The notes: generated from the sequence alone by a model not told the origin. Shown: positions 8,597-18,347, counted from the stretch's first letter. The stretch: 64,000 nt of DNA from Bradyrhizobium commune (GCF_015624505.1 NZ_CP061379.1:1302001-1366000), one strand, 5' to 3'. Numbers and translations are program-made.

Positions 8597-9657
8597 ACAA
8601 GAAAGAACTTGGCCTCGGCTTGCTGCTCGTGGTGATTTCCGTCATCACGGGCGCGATCAATCCGGCCTTCCTGTCGCTGGTGAACCTGTTGAACATGGCC
8701 AATCTGATCGGCCTGTTCGGTGTGTTTGCGCTTGGCGAGGGGCTCGTGATCATCACCGGCGGCATCGACCTTTCGCTCGGCTCGATGTTCGCGCTGCTCG
8801 GCGTCGTATTCGTAGATCTTCTGACGACCTACGAGATTCCCTGGCCCTTGGCACTGCTGGCCGTGCTGCTGGGTGGACTGGCGCTGGGAGCCATCCAGGG
8901 TTTCCTGATCACGCGGCTGAAAATGCAACCCTTCATCGTGACGCTGTGCGGGTTGCTGATCTATCGCGGCGCCGCCCGCTACTATACGACCGATTCGACA
9001 CGCGGCTTCGGCTACGGTGACGAGGCCGGGACACTGAGCAACATCGCCTCCGGCAATGTGGCGGGCGTCCCGAACACCTTCATCCTCCTCATCATCCTTG
9101 CGCTGATTCTCGGCGTGCTGCTGCACCGTTCGGTCTACGGGCGCTGGCTTTATGCCGTCGGCAAGAACGAGGAAGCCGCGCGCTTCTCCGGCATCAGCAC
9201 AAATATCGTGATCGCAACCGCCTATATCATCAGCGGCGGGCTCGCCGGAGTTTCAACAGTCTTGTTCGTGTTCTACACGAACTCGGTCTCACCGAGCTCC
9301 TTCGGCAACTTTTATGAGCTCTACGCGATCGCGGCTGCCGTCCTGGGCGGGTGCAGCCTGCGCGGCGGCGAGGGCTCGATCCTCGGGATCGTGCTGGGGA
9401 CGGCGCTGCTCCAGGTGCTGCAAAACCTCGTGAATATCCTGGGTATCCCCAATTCCCTGAACTTCGCGGTGATGGGGACGGTGATTCTGCTCGGCGTGTT
9501 GGCCGATCAGCAATTGCAGGCGCGGCGGCGGCGCAAGATGGCGCTGGCTGGCGTGGCCCCCACGGCACCGCGATCGAAACCGGCGCAGGAAAAAAACCAG
9601 GATGCATCGCCGCGCAGCGCGGCTGCATTGCCGGCGAGAACGGGCGATCAGGCATGA
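8593..9657 (+). CDS. Sugar ABC transporter permease (CUT2, RbsC-like)
   Basis: A 354-residue membrane permease of the BPD_transp_2 family. Many hydrophobic segments are present, along with the characteristic ITGGIDLSLGSMFAL motif (about residues 54-68). A conserved late segment reads AIAAAVLGGCSLRGGEGSILG. The C-terminal 40 or so residues are polar and low in complexity and extend beyond the usual family end. It starts inside the stop of the ATPase gene. With the genes before it, it completes a binding protein-ATPase-permease importer. Confidence 0.92.
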   Translation: MNKKELGLGLLLVVISVITGAINPAFLSLVNLLNMANLIGLFGVFALGEGLVIITGGIDLSLGSMFALLGVVFVDLLTTYEIPWPLALLAVLLGGLALGAIQGFLITRLKMQPFIVTLCGLLIYRGAARYYTTDSTRGFGYGDEAGTLSNIASGNVAGVPNTFILLIILALILGVLLHRSVYGRWLYAVGKNEEAARFSGISTNIVIATAYIISGGLAGVSTVLFVFYTNSVSPSSFGNFYELYAIAAAVLGGCSLRGGEGSILGIVLGTALLQVLQNLVNILGIPNSLNFAVMGTVILLGVLADQQLQARRRRKMALAGVAPTAPRSKPAQEKNQDASPRSAAALPARTGDQA

Positions 9658-9791
9658 CAGATCCAGGCTCCAGTTGAAGCAGGGCCGCTTCGTCGGCGGC
9701 TGCTGGAGAAGGAGCACGTTCCGGGCTCGTGGGCTTGGGCAAGGACGTGAGGCAAGAACAACAAGGCCCGAGACGGCGGGAGGACGAGAAT

Positions 9792-11141
9792 ATGTTGCGC
9801 AGGTTTGTAAGCATCGCACGTGTATGCGGTGTGGGGATTGCTTTCTCATCGTTGTTGAGCGGGACAGTGCAGGCGGCCGATTTTTCAACGAAAGCGGCTC
9901 CTGTTCCTTACGCTGTGGGCGACGATTTCTGGACAAGACCGTATCTGTTCGGCGATCTCGGCAGGACCAAGCTGAAGGAGCAGGGCATCGATCTGGGTCT
10001 GACGCTGGGTGACGAAGCCGTCGGCAACGTCTCGGGTGGAAACAGGAACACCGCAGCCAACGCCGGTCAGTTGTGGTTCGGCGCGAAGTTCGATCTGGCG
10101 AAGCTTGCCGGCATCCCCGGCGGCACGGTCGGCCTCACGCTGGTCGACCGCTTCGGCGACAATCTGAACAGCGAAGCGGGTATTCCCGCGCTCCAGTTGA
10201 CCAACGAAGTGTTCGGCCGCGGTAATATTCTGCGCCTGACACAGCTCTACTATTCGCAGAAGCTGTTCGATGACCGCCTTGAGCTCAAGGGCGGCCGTCT
10301 TCCGGTCGGCTCCGACTTCTTCTTCGGTCTGTGCGAATTCATCAACCTGACGTTCTGCGGCGGCCAGCCCGGCAACATCCAGGGCGGGTACATCTATAAC
10401 TGGCCGGTGAGCCAGTGGGCCGGTGTCGTCCACTACAAGGTGGCCCCGGAATTCACGGTTTCGGTCGGCGTCTACGACGCCAATCCGAAGTATCTGACGA
10501 CGGACGAAGCTACCACCTACTTCTTGCCGGGCGTTCCCTCCTCGAGCCCCGCCAGCGGCGTGTTGGTGCCGGTTGAGTTGGTCTGGACGCCGAAGGCTCC
10601 CCTGAATGGCACCTGGAGACTTGGCGGCTGGTATGACAGCGCGTCGACCATCGATGGTGGCCTGCCGGGTATCATCACCACCATCCCGGGCACCGGTGGT
10701 ATCCCGGATCAGAATCTCGGAGATCAAAGAGGCCGCTACGGCATTTACGAGTCGATCGTGCAGCGGTTGACCGTCGATGGTCCGGGCGCGGTGGGTTGGT
10801 ATACCTTCCTCAATACGACGTGGGCCGATCACCGGACGTCGTACCAAGACTACCAGATCGCCCTGGGCTTCAGGCATACCGGAACGTTCGCCTGGCGTCC
10901 CCAGGACGAGGTCGGCTTCGCGGTGGGCACAACCCATGTGAATTCGGCCGCGCTCAGCCCCAATGCCGACGGCAACGAAGTTCCGCTCGAAGTCTGGTAC
11001 GGATGGCAGGCGACGGGCTGGCTGAACCTCAAGTTCGACGCGCAGTATGTGATCAATCCCGGCGGGCGCGGCTACAACGCCGCGGGCGTGAAGACCGACA
11101 ATGCCGTGGTTCTCGGCATGCGCACCGAGGTCCACTTCTGA
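9792..11141 (+). CDS. Carbohydrate-selective outer-membrane porin, OprB family
   Basis: A 449-residue porin with a signal peptide ending near SGTVQAADF. The mature part begins with a region typical of OprB porins (YLFGDLGRTKLKEQGIDLGL), and alternating polar/hydrophobic strands run to a C-terminal aromatic residue (GMRTEVHF), as expected for a beta barrel. The ATG at 9792 follows GGGAGGACGAG. It lies 134 bases after the sugar permease on the same strand. It probably supplies the outer-membrane route for the sugar taken up by that system. Confidence 0.88.
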   Translation: MLRRFVSIARVCGVGIAFSSLLSGTVQAADFSTKAAPVPYAVGDDFWTRPYLFGDLGRTKLKEQGIDLGLTLGDEAVGNVSGGNRNTAANAGQLWFGAKFDLAKLAGIPGGTVGLTLVDRFGDNLNSEAGIPALQLTNEVFGRGNILRLTQLYYSQKLFDDRLELKGGRLPVGSDFFFGLCEFINLTFCGGQPGNIQGGYIYNWPVSQWAGVVHYKVAPEFTVSVGVYDANPKYLTTDEATTYFLPGVPSSSPASGVLVPVELVWTPKAPLNGTWRLGGWYDSASTIDGGLPGIITTIPGTGGIPDQNLGDQRGRYGIYESIVQRLTVDGPGAVGWYTFLNTTWADHRTSYQDYQIALGFRHTGTFAWRPQDEVGFAVGTTHVNSAALSPNADGNEVPLEVWYGWQATGWLNLKFDAQYVINPGGRGYNAAGVKTDNAVVLGMRTEVHF

Positions 11142-11161
11142 TCCGGCGTCATCCCGTGTCG

Positions 11162-11188
11162 AGAGGCCCCGCCATAGCCAGGGCCTCT
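11162..11188. terminator. Bidirectional terminator between the porin and TPR genes
   Basis: A perfect 8-base-pair stem (AGAGGCCC at 11162-11169 and GGGCCTCT at 11181-11188) with an 11-base loop. It lies between the convergent oprB-like and TPR lipoprotein genes and could serve both strands, although no long T run follows. Confidence 0.5.
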
Positions 11189-11201
11189 TGAACGCTCCGG
11201 A

Positions 11202-11849
11202 TCAGCCGCCGACGCGGGCAAGGCCGCTGCGGGCCGCCTCGTCGCGCGGACGAAGGGCGACGGCCCTGGCGTAGGACGCCGCCGCCTTGGTCTTGTCACC
11301 GAGCTTCTCGTAGGCCTGCCCCCGTGTCGTCCAGACCTGGGCGTTGTGCGGATCGGCCTCGGAGGCCTCGTCGAGATCGGCGGCTGCTTCCTTGACCTTG
11401 CCGATGGCGAGATAGCTGATGGCGCGGCCGAGCAGCGGTTCGACCTTCTGCGGATTGAGGCCGCTCGCCGCACCGAAATCGGCGATCGCGAAATCATGCT
11501 CGTTGTTGCCTTGGTAGACCAGGGCACGGCCGTAGAGAGCCTGCGCATTGTAGGGATCGAGCGTAACGGCGCGGTTGAACTCCTCGAGCGCCGCGGCCGT
11601 GTCACCCGACTTGGCGAGGGCCTGGGCCTTTGTCGTGTGGCTCTGTGCTTCGCTGACGTTTCCGGCGCTGACGGCGCTCTCGGAGACGGCCGGCTTGGGC
11701 TCCTCCCGCGGCTTGTCTTTCTCGGGCATCAGCGAACCCAGGTCGAAGGAGCAGCCGGAGAGAGCGATCGCGACCAACACCAAAGCGAGCAGGCGTTGCC
11801 AGGGTCGACACGACCGTGCAAAGCCGGGCTCGGGGAAGGGGAAGGCCAT
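11202..11849 (-). CDS. TPR-repeat lipoprotein
   Basis: A 215-residue lipoprotein. A positively charged start and hydrophobic stretch end in a lipobox (ALSGC, Cys at residue 33). About three to four tetratricopeptide repeats follow, for example ALEEFNRAVTLDPYNAQALY and AAADLDEASEADPHNAQVW. It is likely anchored facing the periplasm and probably scaffolds protein-protein contacts. It is upstream-adjacent to rpsU on the same strand with a 127-base gap, so it may have its own promoter. No enzyme domain is seen. Confidence 0.82.
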   Translation of the reverse strand: MAFPFPEPGFARSCRPWQRLLALVLVAIALSGCSFDLGSLMPEKDKPREEPKPAVSESAVSAGNVSEAQSHTTKAQALAKSGDTAAALEEFNRAVTLDPYNAQALYGRALVYQGNNEHDFAIADFGAASGLNPQKVEPLLGRAISYLAIGKVKEAAADLDEASEADPHNAQVWTTRGQAYEKLGDKTKAAASYARAVALRPRDEAARSGLARVGG

Positions 11850-11976
11850 CTACGGTTCGCCCGCGCGCTGGTGCCGCATCTGTGGTGCCCGTCCCGGAAA
11901 AGGCACCGCTCACAAAATAATAACGCGGGCACAGGGCCCGCGTCATCGAAAACTCAGTCTTGCAATTCCGGCAAGA

Positions 11977-12273
11977 TCAGCGCGGTCCGCGCGGACCTGC
12001 ACCCGGGCCGCCACGACCGCCACGCTCGCCGCCGGGGCCAGCGCCGAACACCGGCTTCGGCTTCATCGGCAACAGGCCTTCACGCTGCAGCTTCTTGCGG
12101 GCCAGCTTGCGCGCGCGGCGCACGGCTTCGGCCTTTTCGCGGGCCTTCTTCTCGGAGGGCTTTTCGTAGTGACCGCGGAGCTTCATCTCGCGGAAAATAC
12201 CCTCGCGCTGCATCTTCTTCTTCAGCGCCTTGAGGGCTTGGTCGACATTGTTATCGCGAACGAGAACCTGCAC
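11977..12273 (-). CDS. rpsU: 30S ribosomal protein S21 with an RGG-rich tail
   Basis: Small-subunit ribosomal protein S21, which helps mRNA recruitment on the 30S subunit. The core ([20 protein letters not shown], then [20 protein letters not shown]) is clear over the first 70 or so residues. At 98 residues it is longer than the usual 65-70. The extra C-terminal part is Gly/Arg/Pro rich, with RGG-like runs. The start is GTG at 12273 with AAGAGGA at a good distance upstream. The tail might contact RNA, but that is inference. Confidence 0.95.
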   Translation of the reverse strand: MQVLVRDNNVDQALKALKKKMQREGIFREMKLRGHYEKPSEKKAREKAEAVRRARKLARKKLQREGLLPMKPKPVFGAGPGGERGGRGGPGAGPRGPR

Positions 12274-12538
12274 GCGGCATCCTCTTCAGTGGATCGGATT
12301 TGAATTCTGGTAAGTCTAAGGGGATGGCAAAACGCGCAGGCCCTTAACCTTGAGGGCGCGTCTGTATCAGACAAAAGCCGCGATGTCCACCTGCCAAGCA
12401 GGTTTTCGGACCAAGTTCAGCCATTAAATCAGGCGAAATTACCCCCTGTGCGGCCTTGATTTGGGTGGTTTGGCGCCAAGGACGGGCTGTTCCCGGACGA
12501 CTCGCGCCGGAAACCAGAAAATCAGGGGAGGACGCCAC

Positions 12539-13261
12539 ATGGACATGAAGAAATACGCGGCCGAGGCGATCGGCACGTTCTGGCTGACATTTGCAGGCTG
12601 CGGCAGCGCGGTGATCGCCGCCGGCTTTCCCCAAGTCGGCATCGGCCTGGTCGGCGTGTCCCTGGCCTTCGGCTTGAGCGTCGTCACGATGGCTTATGCG
12701 ATCGGCCACGTCTCGGGCTGCCATCTCAATCCGGCCGTCACGGTCGGTCTCGCCGCCGGTGGGCGTTTTCCGGCGGGGCAGATCCTGCCATACATCATCG
12801 CACAGGTCTGCGGTGCGATCGTCGCCGCCGAGCTGCTCTACGTGATCGCCAGCGGCGCGCCCGGCTTCGACGTCACCAAGGGCTTTGCTTCCAACGGCTA
12901 TGATGCGCATTCGCCCGGCCAATACAGCCTGGTCGCGTGCTTCATCACCGAGGTGGTGATGACCATGATGTTCCTGTTCGTCATCATGGGCTCGACCCAT
13001 GGCCGCGCGCCGGCGGGCTTCGCGCCGCTCGCGATCGGGCTTGCGCTGGTGATGATCCATCTCGTCAGCATCCCCGTCACCAACACGTCGGTGAATCCGG
13101 CGCGCAGCACCGGACCCGCGCTGTTCGTCGGCGGCTGGGCTTTGGCGCAGCTCTGGCTGTTCTGGATCGCGCCCCTGATCGGCGGTGCGCTAGGCGGGGT
13201 GATCTATCGCTGGCTCAGCGAGGAGCCGGGCGGCGTTGTCGCCGGCGCAAAGACGGCGTGA
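12539..13261 (+). CDS. aqpZ: Aquaporin Z
   Basis: A 240-residue water channel with six membrane segments and two NPA half-helices (HLNPAVT at residues 64-66 and SVNPARS at 186-188). His174, Thr183 and Arg189 coincide with the selectivity-filter positions of E. coli AqpZ, which supports a water-selective pore and not a glycerol pore. The ATG at 12539 follows GGGGAGGA. The gene is convergent with purK. About 265 bases upstream it is divergent from rpsU. Confidence 0.95.
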   Translation: MDMKKYAAEAIGTFWLTFAGCGSAVIAAGFPQVGIGLVGVSLAFGLSVVTMAYAIGHVSGCHLNPAVTVGLAAGGRFPAGQILPYIIAQVCGAIVAAELLYVIASGAPGFDVTKGFASNGYDAHSPGQYSLVACFITEVVMTMMFLFVIMGSTHGRAPAGFAPLAIGLALVMIHLVSIPVTNTSVNPARSTGPALFVGGWALAQLWLFWIAPLIGGALGGVIYRWLSEEPGGVVAGAKTA

Positions 13262-13268
13262 TCGCAAA

Positions 13269-13298
13269 GCGGGATCGCGGGCGTCAGCGCGGTCCCGC
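13269..13298. terminator. Hairpin between aqpZ and purK
   Basis: GCGGGA and TCCCGC arms with additional inner GC pairing and a loop around GGGCGTCA form a stem-loop in the 46-base gap between the convergent aqpZ and purK genes. It probably ends transcription of one or both. There is no strong T tract. Confidence 0.4.
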
Positions 13299-13307
13299 CA
13301 CCGGGCC

Positions 13308-14414
13308 TTACTTGGATTTTGAAGGCCAGACTTCGGTGACATGGCCCATCTTGCGGCCGGGGCGCGGCGCGCCCTTGCCGTAGATGTGCACGGTCGCGCC
13401 CGGCACGCTCAGCCATGTTTCGTAATCATTGATCTCGTCGCCGATCAGATTGGTCATGGTGACGATGTCGCCGTGGCGCACCGGCTTGCCGAGCGGCCAG
13501 CCGGCGATGGCGCGGATGTGCTGCTCGAACTGGGAGACGGAGGCGCCGTCCAGCGTCCAGTGTCCGGAATTGTGCACGCGCGGGGCGATCTCGTTGACCA
13601 GTACCTTCGGTCCGGAGCCGTTGGCGAGCACGAACATCTCCACCGCCAGCACGCCGACATAGTCGAGCGCGGTGGCAATCTTGCCGGCGATGCTGCGCGC
13701 CTCCTCGGCGAGTGCATCGGGAATCGGCGCGGGCGCGCGGGAGATCTTCAGAATGTGGTCGCGGTGCTCGTTCTCGGTGACGTCGAAACATTCGACCTGA
13801 CCTGCGGCGGAGCGCGCGGCGATCACCGAGATCTCGCGCTCGAACGGCACGAAAGCTTCCAGGATCGCGGATTTGGTGGCGAGGCTGGTCCACACCTTGG
13901 CGATGTCGTCGCCTTCGCGGATGATGGCCTGACCCTTGCCGTCATAGCCGAAGCGGCGGGTCTTCAGCACGGCCGGCAGGCCAATCTTTGCGATCGCCTC
14001 GCGCAACGACGCGACGGAGGTCACGTCGGCATAAGCAGCAGTGCCGATGCCGAGCCGCGTCACAAAATCCTTCTCGGCGAGCCGGTCCTGGGTGGTCTCC
14101 AGGATCTTGCGATTCGGCAGCACCGGGCGGCGCGCATCGAGCACCATGGCGGCCGCCGACGGCACGTTCTCGAATTCGTAGGTGATCACGTCGACGTCGT
14201 TGGCGAACAGCTCGAGTGCCTCGACATCGGCATATTCGGCGCAGGTCGCGTTCAGCACGACGTCGAAGGCCGGCGAATCCGGATCGGGCGAGAACACCTG
14301 GCAGCGCAGGCCGAGCCGCGAGGCGGCCATTGCCAGCATGCGCCCCAATTGTCCGCCGCCGAGAATTCCGATGGTGTCGCCGGGCTTCAGCTTCACCTGC
14401 TTTCCGTCAGTCAC
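13308..14414 (-). CDS. purK: 5-(carboxyamino)imidazole ribonucleotide synthase
   Basis: PurK performs the ATP-dependent carboxylation of AIR to N5-CAIR in de novo purine synthesis. The 368-residue protein begins with the pre-ATP-grasp segment [21 protein letters not shown]. The ATP-grasp core is visible ([41 protein letters not shown]). The start is a GTG that overlaps the purE stop (GTGA), so purE and purK are translationally coupled. The length matches the family. Confidence 0.95.
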   Translation of the reverse strand: MTDGKQVKLKPGDTIGILGGGQLGRMLAMAASRLGLRCQVFSPDPDSPAFDVVLNATCAEYADVEALELFANDVDVITYEFENVPSAAAMVLDARRPVLPNRKILETTQDRLAEKDFVTRLGIGTAAYADVTSVASLREAIAKIGLPAVLKTRRFGYDGKGQAIIREGDDIAKVWTSLATKSAILEAFVPFEREISVIAARSAAGQVECFDVTENEHRDHILKISRAPAPIPDALAEEARSIAGKIATALDYVGVLAVEMFVLANGSGPKVLVNEIAPRVHNSGHWTLDGASVSQFEQHIRAIAGWPLGKPVRHGDIVTMTNLIGDEINDYETWLSVPGATVHIYGKGAPRPGRKMGHVTEVWPSKSK

Positions 14415-14899
14415 GCCTTGTCCTCCGGACGCTCGGCGACCGCCTCGGTCTGCGCCTTGCGCCAGGCGGCGAGGCGATCGGACAGCGCCGGATCGGACAG
14501 TGCCAGCACGGCGGCCGCAAGCAGCGCCGCGTTGATCGCGCCCGCCTTGCCGATCGCGAGCGTGCCGACCGGGATGCCTGCCGGCATCTGAACGATCGAA
14601 TAGAGCGAATCGATGCCCTTGAGCGTCCTGGATTCGACGGGCACGCCGAACACCGGCAGTTCTGTCAGCGCCGCGGCCATGCCGGGCAGATGCGCCGCGC
14701 CGCCGGCGCCGGCAATGATGACCTTGAAGCCTTCAGCTTTGGCGCCTTTGGCGAAACTAAACAGCCGGTCCGGGGTCCGGTGTGCCGAGACGATGCGGGT
14801 TTCGCAGGCAACCCCGAGCGCTGCGAGCGTATCGGCAGCATGCCGCATCGTCTCCCAGTCCGACTGGCTTCCCATGATGATGGCGATCGGCGCGGTCAT
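14411..14899 (-). CDS. purE: N5-carboxyaminoimidazole ribonucleotide mutase
   Basis: PurE converts N5-CAIR to CAIR, the step after PurK. The 162-residue class I protein shows the family signature [10 protein letters not shown] near the start, then [10 protein letters not shown] and [12 protein letters not shown] around the active site. The ATG at 14899 is used; the frame extends upstream but those residues are not PurE-like. It is the first gene of the purE-purK pair and is divergent from the diguanylate cyclase gene. Confidence 0.96.
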   Translation of the reverse strand: MTAPIAIIMGSQSDWETMRHAADTLAALGVACETRIVSAHRTPDRLFSFAKGAKAEGFKVIIAGAGGAAHLPGMAAALTELPVFGVPVESRTLKGIDSLYSIVQMPAGIPVGTLAIGKAGAINAALLAAAVLALSDPALSDRLAAWRKAQTEAVAERPEDKA

Positions 14900-14987
14900 G
14901 TCGTCAATTGTGCTCGGGAAAACAGAAACATAGGCCAGATTAACGGTTCCGGCCGGCGGCTCGCAAGGCGGTGGCAAGGAGAAGGGA

Positions 14988-15761
14988 ATGCACTATCCTG
15001 TCTTGGTGAATCCCCGCAAGCCTTCATTGAGCAGGAAGCCCATGAAGAAACCAAAAAGGGCGACCGCTGCGAAGGCCAAAAAGGGCCGAAAAACCAGCGG
15101 GAGCCGACCCAAAACGGTCTCCAAGCGTTCGGCGGCGCCGGTGCGTCGTCGCGCCTCAGCCGCTGACGATGTCGAGGATACCGTCAAGGCGACCATTCGT
15201 GGTCTGCGCAGCAAGCTCAAGGAGGCGCAGCGTCGGGTCGCGGAACTCGAGTCGGCTGCCGACACCGATTTCCTGCTCGACATTCCCAACCGGCGCGGTT
15301 TCGAGCGCGAGCTCCAGCGCGCCATCGCCTACATGAAGCGCTACCGCGCCAGCGGCGCACTGATCGTGCTCGACGTCGACCGGCTGAAGCCGATCAACGA
15401 TTCCTTCGGCCATGCCGCCGGTGACGAGGTGCTCAAGGCGATCGCCAGCACGTTGACGCGACAGATCCGCGCGTCCGACGTGGTCGGCCGTCTCGGCGGT
15501 GACGAGTTCGCGCTGCTGTTGTGGAATCTCAGCGAGACCGACGCCAAGGCGAAGGCTGTGATCTTCGAGCAGGCGGTCGACGAATTGTCGTTCGTGTTTC
15601 GCGGCCAGCACGTGACTGCGGGCGCCTCTGCCGGCGTCGCGCTGCTCGGCCCGCAATCCGATGCAGCCCGTGCGCTGGAAGAGGCAGATGCCGCCATGTA
15701 TGTGCGCAAGGCCCACCGGCGGCACGAGCCGCGGATCAGGCTTGTCAGCAGCGAGCGCTAA
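14988..15761 (+). CDS. GGDEF-domain diguanylate cyclase, soluble
   Basis: A 257-residue protein with a very basic Lys/Arg-rich N-terminus (residues 15-55), a helical, likely coiled-coil stretch (about 60-92) and a GGDEF domain to the end. The active-site loop is intact ([11 protein letters not shown]). An inhibitory site RASD sits five residues before it, so product inhibition by c-di-GMP is expected. No membrane segment or sensor domain is visible. The ATG at 14988 follows AAGGAGAAGGG. The basic N-terminus might bind nucleic acid or acidic lipid, which is speculative. Confidence 0.9.
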   Translation: MHYPVLVNPRKPSLSRKPMKKPKRATAAKAKKGRKTSGSRPKTVSKRSAAPVRRRASAADDVEDTVKATIRGLRSKLKEAQRRVAELESAADTDFLLDIPNRRGFERELQRAIAYMKRYRASGALIVLDVDRLKPINDSFGHAAGDEVLKAIASTLTRQIRASDVVGRLGGDEFALLLWNLSETDAKAKAVIFEQAVDELSFVFRGQHVTAGASAGVALLGPQSDAARALEEADAAMYVRKAHRRHEPRIRLVSSER

Positions 15762-16009
15762 AGTGTCGCGAGATCTTCCGGCACATTGCCGAATTTGCGC
15801 AGCAGTTTGGCGTCGCCGAATTCGCCGGTCATGGGATCGCCGCTGCGGCTGAATGCGACGGCGCCGATATGGCCGGCGGTGTGCGCCAGGTTCTCGGCGC
15901 GCCGTAGCGCGGCGGTCGATGTCTGGCATTCCTCCGCGGTGCCCGCGACAGGCGATCCATCGGCATCGATCAAAAAGGGCATTGCAACGTAATAGGTCAG
16001 ATCGGACAT
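15758..16009 (-). CDS. Small conserved hypothetical protein (83 aa)
   Basis: I do not recognise a named domain. The protein starts MSDLTYYVAMPFLIDADG and has a polar C-terminus ([20 protein letters not shown]). Its stop overlaps that of the convergent diguanylate cyclase gene by four bases. It is the first of several very small genes in this stretch. Codon use looks like that of its neighbours, and the segment FSRSGDPMTGEFGDA reads as real protein. It is probably cytoplasmic. Confidence 0.6.
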   Translation of the reverse strand: MSDLTYYVAMPFLIDADGSPVAGTAEECQTSTAALRRAENLAHTAGHIGAVAFSRSGDPMTGEFGDAKLLRKFGNVPEDLATL

Positions 16010-16031
16010 GGCGTTGCTCCGGTATCAAAAA

Positions 16032-16244
16032 CTAGGCGGCGCTGCTCCGCGCCTTGCTGCGTGAGGTTTCCGGAATGCAGCCGGCCGAGATCGCCGCCCG
16101 CAATTCCTCGAGCTCGGCTTCGAGATATTCGTTGGCCATGATCAGCGCCTTGATGGTGCTGCGCAGATTGCCGTCGCACATCGCGATGGCCTGATCGCAG
16201 GCTTGCTCATAGTGGCTGTTGTCGAAGAGGGCGGTTGCGGACAT
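16032..16244 (-). CDS. Small conserved hypothetical protein (70 aa)
   Basis: A short, probably helical protein with no recognised domain. The middle reads GNLRSTIKALIMANEYLEAELEE, which suggests a coiled coil or helical hairpin. It is 22 bases upstream of the 83-residue gene on the same strand, so the two may be one transcription unit. Confidence rests on its coding character and its place in a run of small genes. Confidence 0.55.
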   Translation of the reverse strand: MSATALFDNSHYEQACDQAIAMCDGNLRSTIKALIMANEYLEAELEELRAAISAGCIPETSRSKARSSAA

Positions 16245-16352
16245 CGGCGTTTTCCTGGGCGGTTGGGTGTGAATGTTCCCTCTTTGTTCTTATTGAGTCA
16301 AGTGGAATCGAACGCCGTCGCGTCGCGTCGCAGCAAGACGCAGGCAGTCGGA

Positions 16353-16559
16353 TCAGGCGATGATGTCAGGCGTGATCTGGTCTTCGATGAAGGCGATGCG
16401 GTCGCGTAACAACAGCTTGCGCTTCTTCAACCGCTGCAACCGCAATAGGTCGGGTGCTGGCGATTGATGCAGTGCATCGATCGCCGCATCGAGATCTCGG
16501 TGTTCCTGCTGCAACCGGGCGAGTTCGGCTTCGAGCTCGCGCTCGTCTTCATTGGTCAT
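16353..16559 (-). CDS. YdcH/DUF465-like small coiled-coil protein
   Basis: A 68-residue protein with a long helix (EDERELEAELARLQQEHRDL) and the conserved second part LLRLQRLKKRKLLLRDRIAF, which is the hallmark of the DUF465/YdcH family. Such proteins are small antiparallel coiled coils of unknown function. A second family member lies at 16891-17073 on the opposite strand. The start at 16559 has no outstanding ribosome site. Confidence 0.8.
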   Translation of the reverse strand: MTNEDERELEAELARLQQEHRDLDAAIDALHQSPAPDLLRLQRLKKRKLLLRDRIAFIEDQITPDIIA

Positions 16560-16890
16560 GTCTGCGGTGGCCGAAAAACCGATAGGCGTGAGATTAAGGC
16601 TGTGGATGCCCTGTGGAAATTATCGTCCTTGCGCGGCGTGATCGCAAGCGATCTGGATCGTCGCTCACCGTTCTCTCGCAAGATATTTCGGTGGATCGCT
16701 CAACGCTGCCTGCGTAAGCACTTTGATATCATGGATTTTTTGCCACGTGGTTCCTTACTCACGCTTCATTACATATGAAAATTCAAAAATGACGCTGCGA
16801 CGACGGATACCCATCGACAGAACGAATCGGTGATGTACACTTCCTCGTCCGGATCGAATCCAAGGTTCACCCCTACCGAGGAGGTTTCGA
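16560..16890. other. Non-coding gap between two divergent DUF465-like genes
   Basis: A stretch of 331 bases without a convincing gene. The right half (about 16719-16800) is richer in A and T than its surroundings and could hold promoters for the divergent genes. A small open frame on the minus strand crosses into the 16891 gene and is judged an antisense shadow. I see no clear repeat or RNA structure. Confidence 0.4.
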
Positions 16891-17073
16891 ATGACAATTC
16901 AGGCACATCTGGTTGAATTGGAACGGAAGCATAAAACTCTCGAAAACGAATTGCACGAAGCTCTCGTGCACCTTTCAACAGACGACCTGCAAATTGTTGA
17001 GTTGAAGCGCCGGAAGTTGATGGTCAAGGACCAGATCGAGCGTCTGAAGCACACCGGCGACACGCTTCACTAG
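16891..17073 (+). CDS. YdcH/DUF465-like small coiled-coil protein, second copy
   Basis: A 60-residue protein of the same family as the gene at 16353-16559. Helix one runs through HLVELERKHKTLENELHEAL, and the conserved basic part reads VELKRRKLMVKDQIERLK. The ribosome site GAGGAGG is just upstream of the ATG at 16891. Base composition is slightly less GC-rich than its neighbours. The function of the family is unknown. Confidence 0.85.
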   Translation: MTIQAHLVELERKHKTLENELHEALVHLSTDDLQIVELKRRKLMVKDQIERLKHTGDTLH

Positions 17074-17162
17074 TAACCCCCCGTAACAGCGTAGAGTTTG
17101 ACCGTACCCTTTCGCGCAGGGATGAGGGCTTTTGCGTTCATCCCTGCCGCAAGATGCGCGCT

Positions 17163-17247
17163 GCGCAACGATCGTTGCGCGGCGGATTCTTGTTTTGACG
17201 CGTTTTCTCGCGCGAACCGGTATCTGCTTCGCTCGAAAACGCTCTAG
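17163..17247. repeat. Palindrome and rhizobial intergenic repeat
   Basis: A perfect 18-base palindrome (GCGCAACGATCGTTGCGC, 17163-17180) is followed by a 56-base element (17192-17247) whose ends, GACGCGTTTTCTCGCGCGAA and GCTTCGCTCGAAAACGC, resemble an interspersed repeat I know from Bradyrhizobium intergenic regions. It lies between the DUF465-like gene and the end of the FAD oxidoreductase gene and overlaps the last few bases of the latter. Confidence 0.6.
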
Positions 17248-18347
17248 ATATTTGCGAGCTCGGCGACGTGATCGGCGATCGCGAGCGACGATGTCAGTCC
17301 GGGTGATTCGATACCGAACAAATTGATCAGGCCTTCGACGCCATGGTCGCGCGGGCCCTGCATTAGAAAATCCTGCGTGGCGACAGCTGGCGGCACGATC
17401 TTCGGGCGAATGCCTGAATAGCTCGGCATCAACGCGCCATCGGGCAGCGTCGGCCAGTATTTGCGGATCGCCGGATAGAAGCGCTCGGCGCGCGACGGAT
17501 CGACCTCATAGTCGATCGTCTCGATCCATTCGACGTCGGGGCCGAAACGCGCCTGTCCTGCCATGTCCAGCGTCAGATGCACGCCCAACCCGCCGGGCTC
17601 TGGCACCGGATAGATCAGATGCGAGAACGGTGCCCTGGCGTTACAGCTGAAGTAATTGCCCTTGGCGAGGTAGGCCGGCGGAATCCGCTCCAGCGGCATG
17701 CCGTCGATGTGGCGCGCGACCGTCGTTGCCGATAGCCCGGCGGCGTTGACGAGAAGGCCGCATTGCAACGTCATCGGCGCCTCGCCGCCAGCGTCGATCT
17801 CGATGATCCCACCAGCCGCCTTGGCGCGGATCAGCGGTGTGTGAAACGCGAAGGCTGCGCCCGCCTCTTCCGCCTCGCCGCGCAGCGAGAGCATGTAGGC
17901 ATGGCTGTCGATGATGCCCGTCGAGGGCGACAGCAGCGCGGCGTCGCAGGCCAGTGCCGGCTCGAGCGCGCGTGCGGCCTCGCCCGAGAGCAGCTGCATG
18001 TCGAGCACGCCGTTGGCCTCGGCATGCGCCTTGATCGATTGCAGCTTCTCGGTTTCCTTCGTGCTGGTCGCGACGATCAGCTTGCCGCAGTTCTTGTGCG
18101 GGATGCCGCGCTCGCCGCAATAGCGGTAGAGCGCGTGCTTGCCGCTGACGCACATGCGCGCCATCCAGCTTCCGGCGCGGTAGTAGATCCCGGCGTGGAT
18201 CACCTCGCTGTTGCGCGAGGAGGTGACGGTGCCGATCGCCTCGGCTTCCTCGAGCACGATCACCTCGCGCCCAGCCTGTGCAAGCTTTCTGGCCACCGCG
18301 AGCCCGACCACGCCGGCCCCGATGACGACGCAGTCGACCCTATCCAT
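17244..18347 (-). CDS. FAD-dependent oxidoreductase, L-2-hydroxyglutarate dehydrogenase-like
   Basis: A 367-residue DAO-family flavoprotein. The N-terminal dinucleotide fold is clear ([19 protein letters not shown]), followed by [14 protein letters not shown], a segment characteristic of L-2-hydroxyglutarate oxidase/dehydrogenase (LhgO/L2HGDH). Its reaction would be oxidation of L-2-hydroxyglutarate to 2-oxoglutarate with electrons passed to the respiratory chain. Length fits. It stands alone, divergent from the PAS-GGDEF-EAL gene, and its last codons overlap an intergenic repeat. The substrate is inferred by motif only. Confidence 0.82.
   Translation of the reverse strand: MDRVDCVVIGAGVVGLAVARKLAQAGREVIVLEEAEAIGTVTSSRNSEVIHAGIYYRAGSWMARMCVSGKHALYRYCGERGIPHKNCGKLIVATSTKETEKLQSIKAHAEANGVLDMQLLSGEAARALEPALACDAALLSPSTGIIDSHAYMLSLRGEAEEAGAAFAFHTPLIRAKAAGGIIEIDAGGEAPMTLQCGLLVNAAGLSATTVARHIDGMPLERIPPAYLAKGNYFSCNARAPFSHLIYPVPEPGGLGVHLTLDMAGQARFGPDVEWIETIDYEVDPSRAERFYPAIRKYWPTLPDGALMPSYSGIRPKIVPPAVATQDFLMQGPRDHGVEGLINLFGIESPGLTSSLAIADHVAELANI

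Noticed and set aside
16769..16978. Possible 69-residue minus-strand gene
   Set aside because: It overlaps the DUF465-like gene at 16891 on the other strand and lacks a ribosome site and recognisable features.
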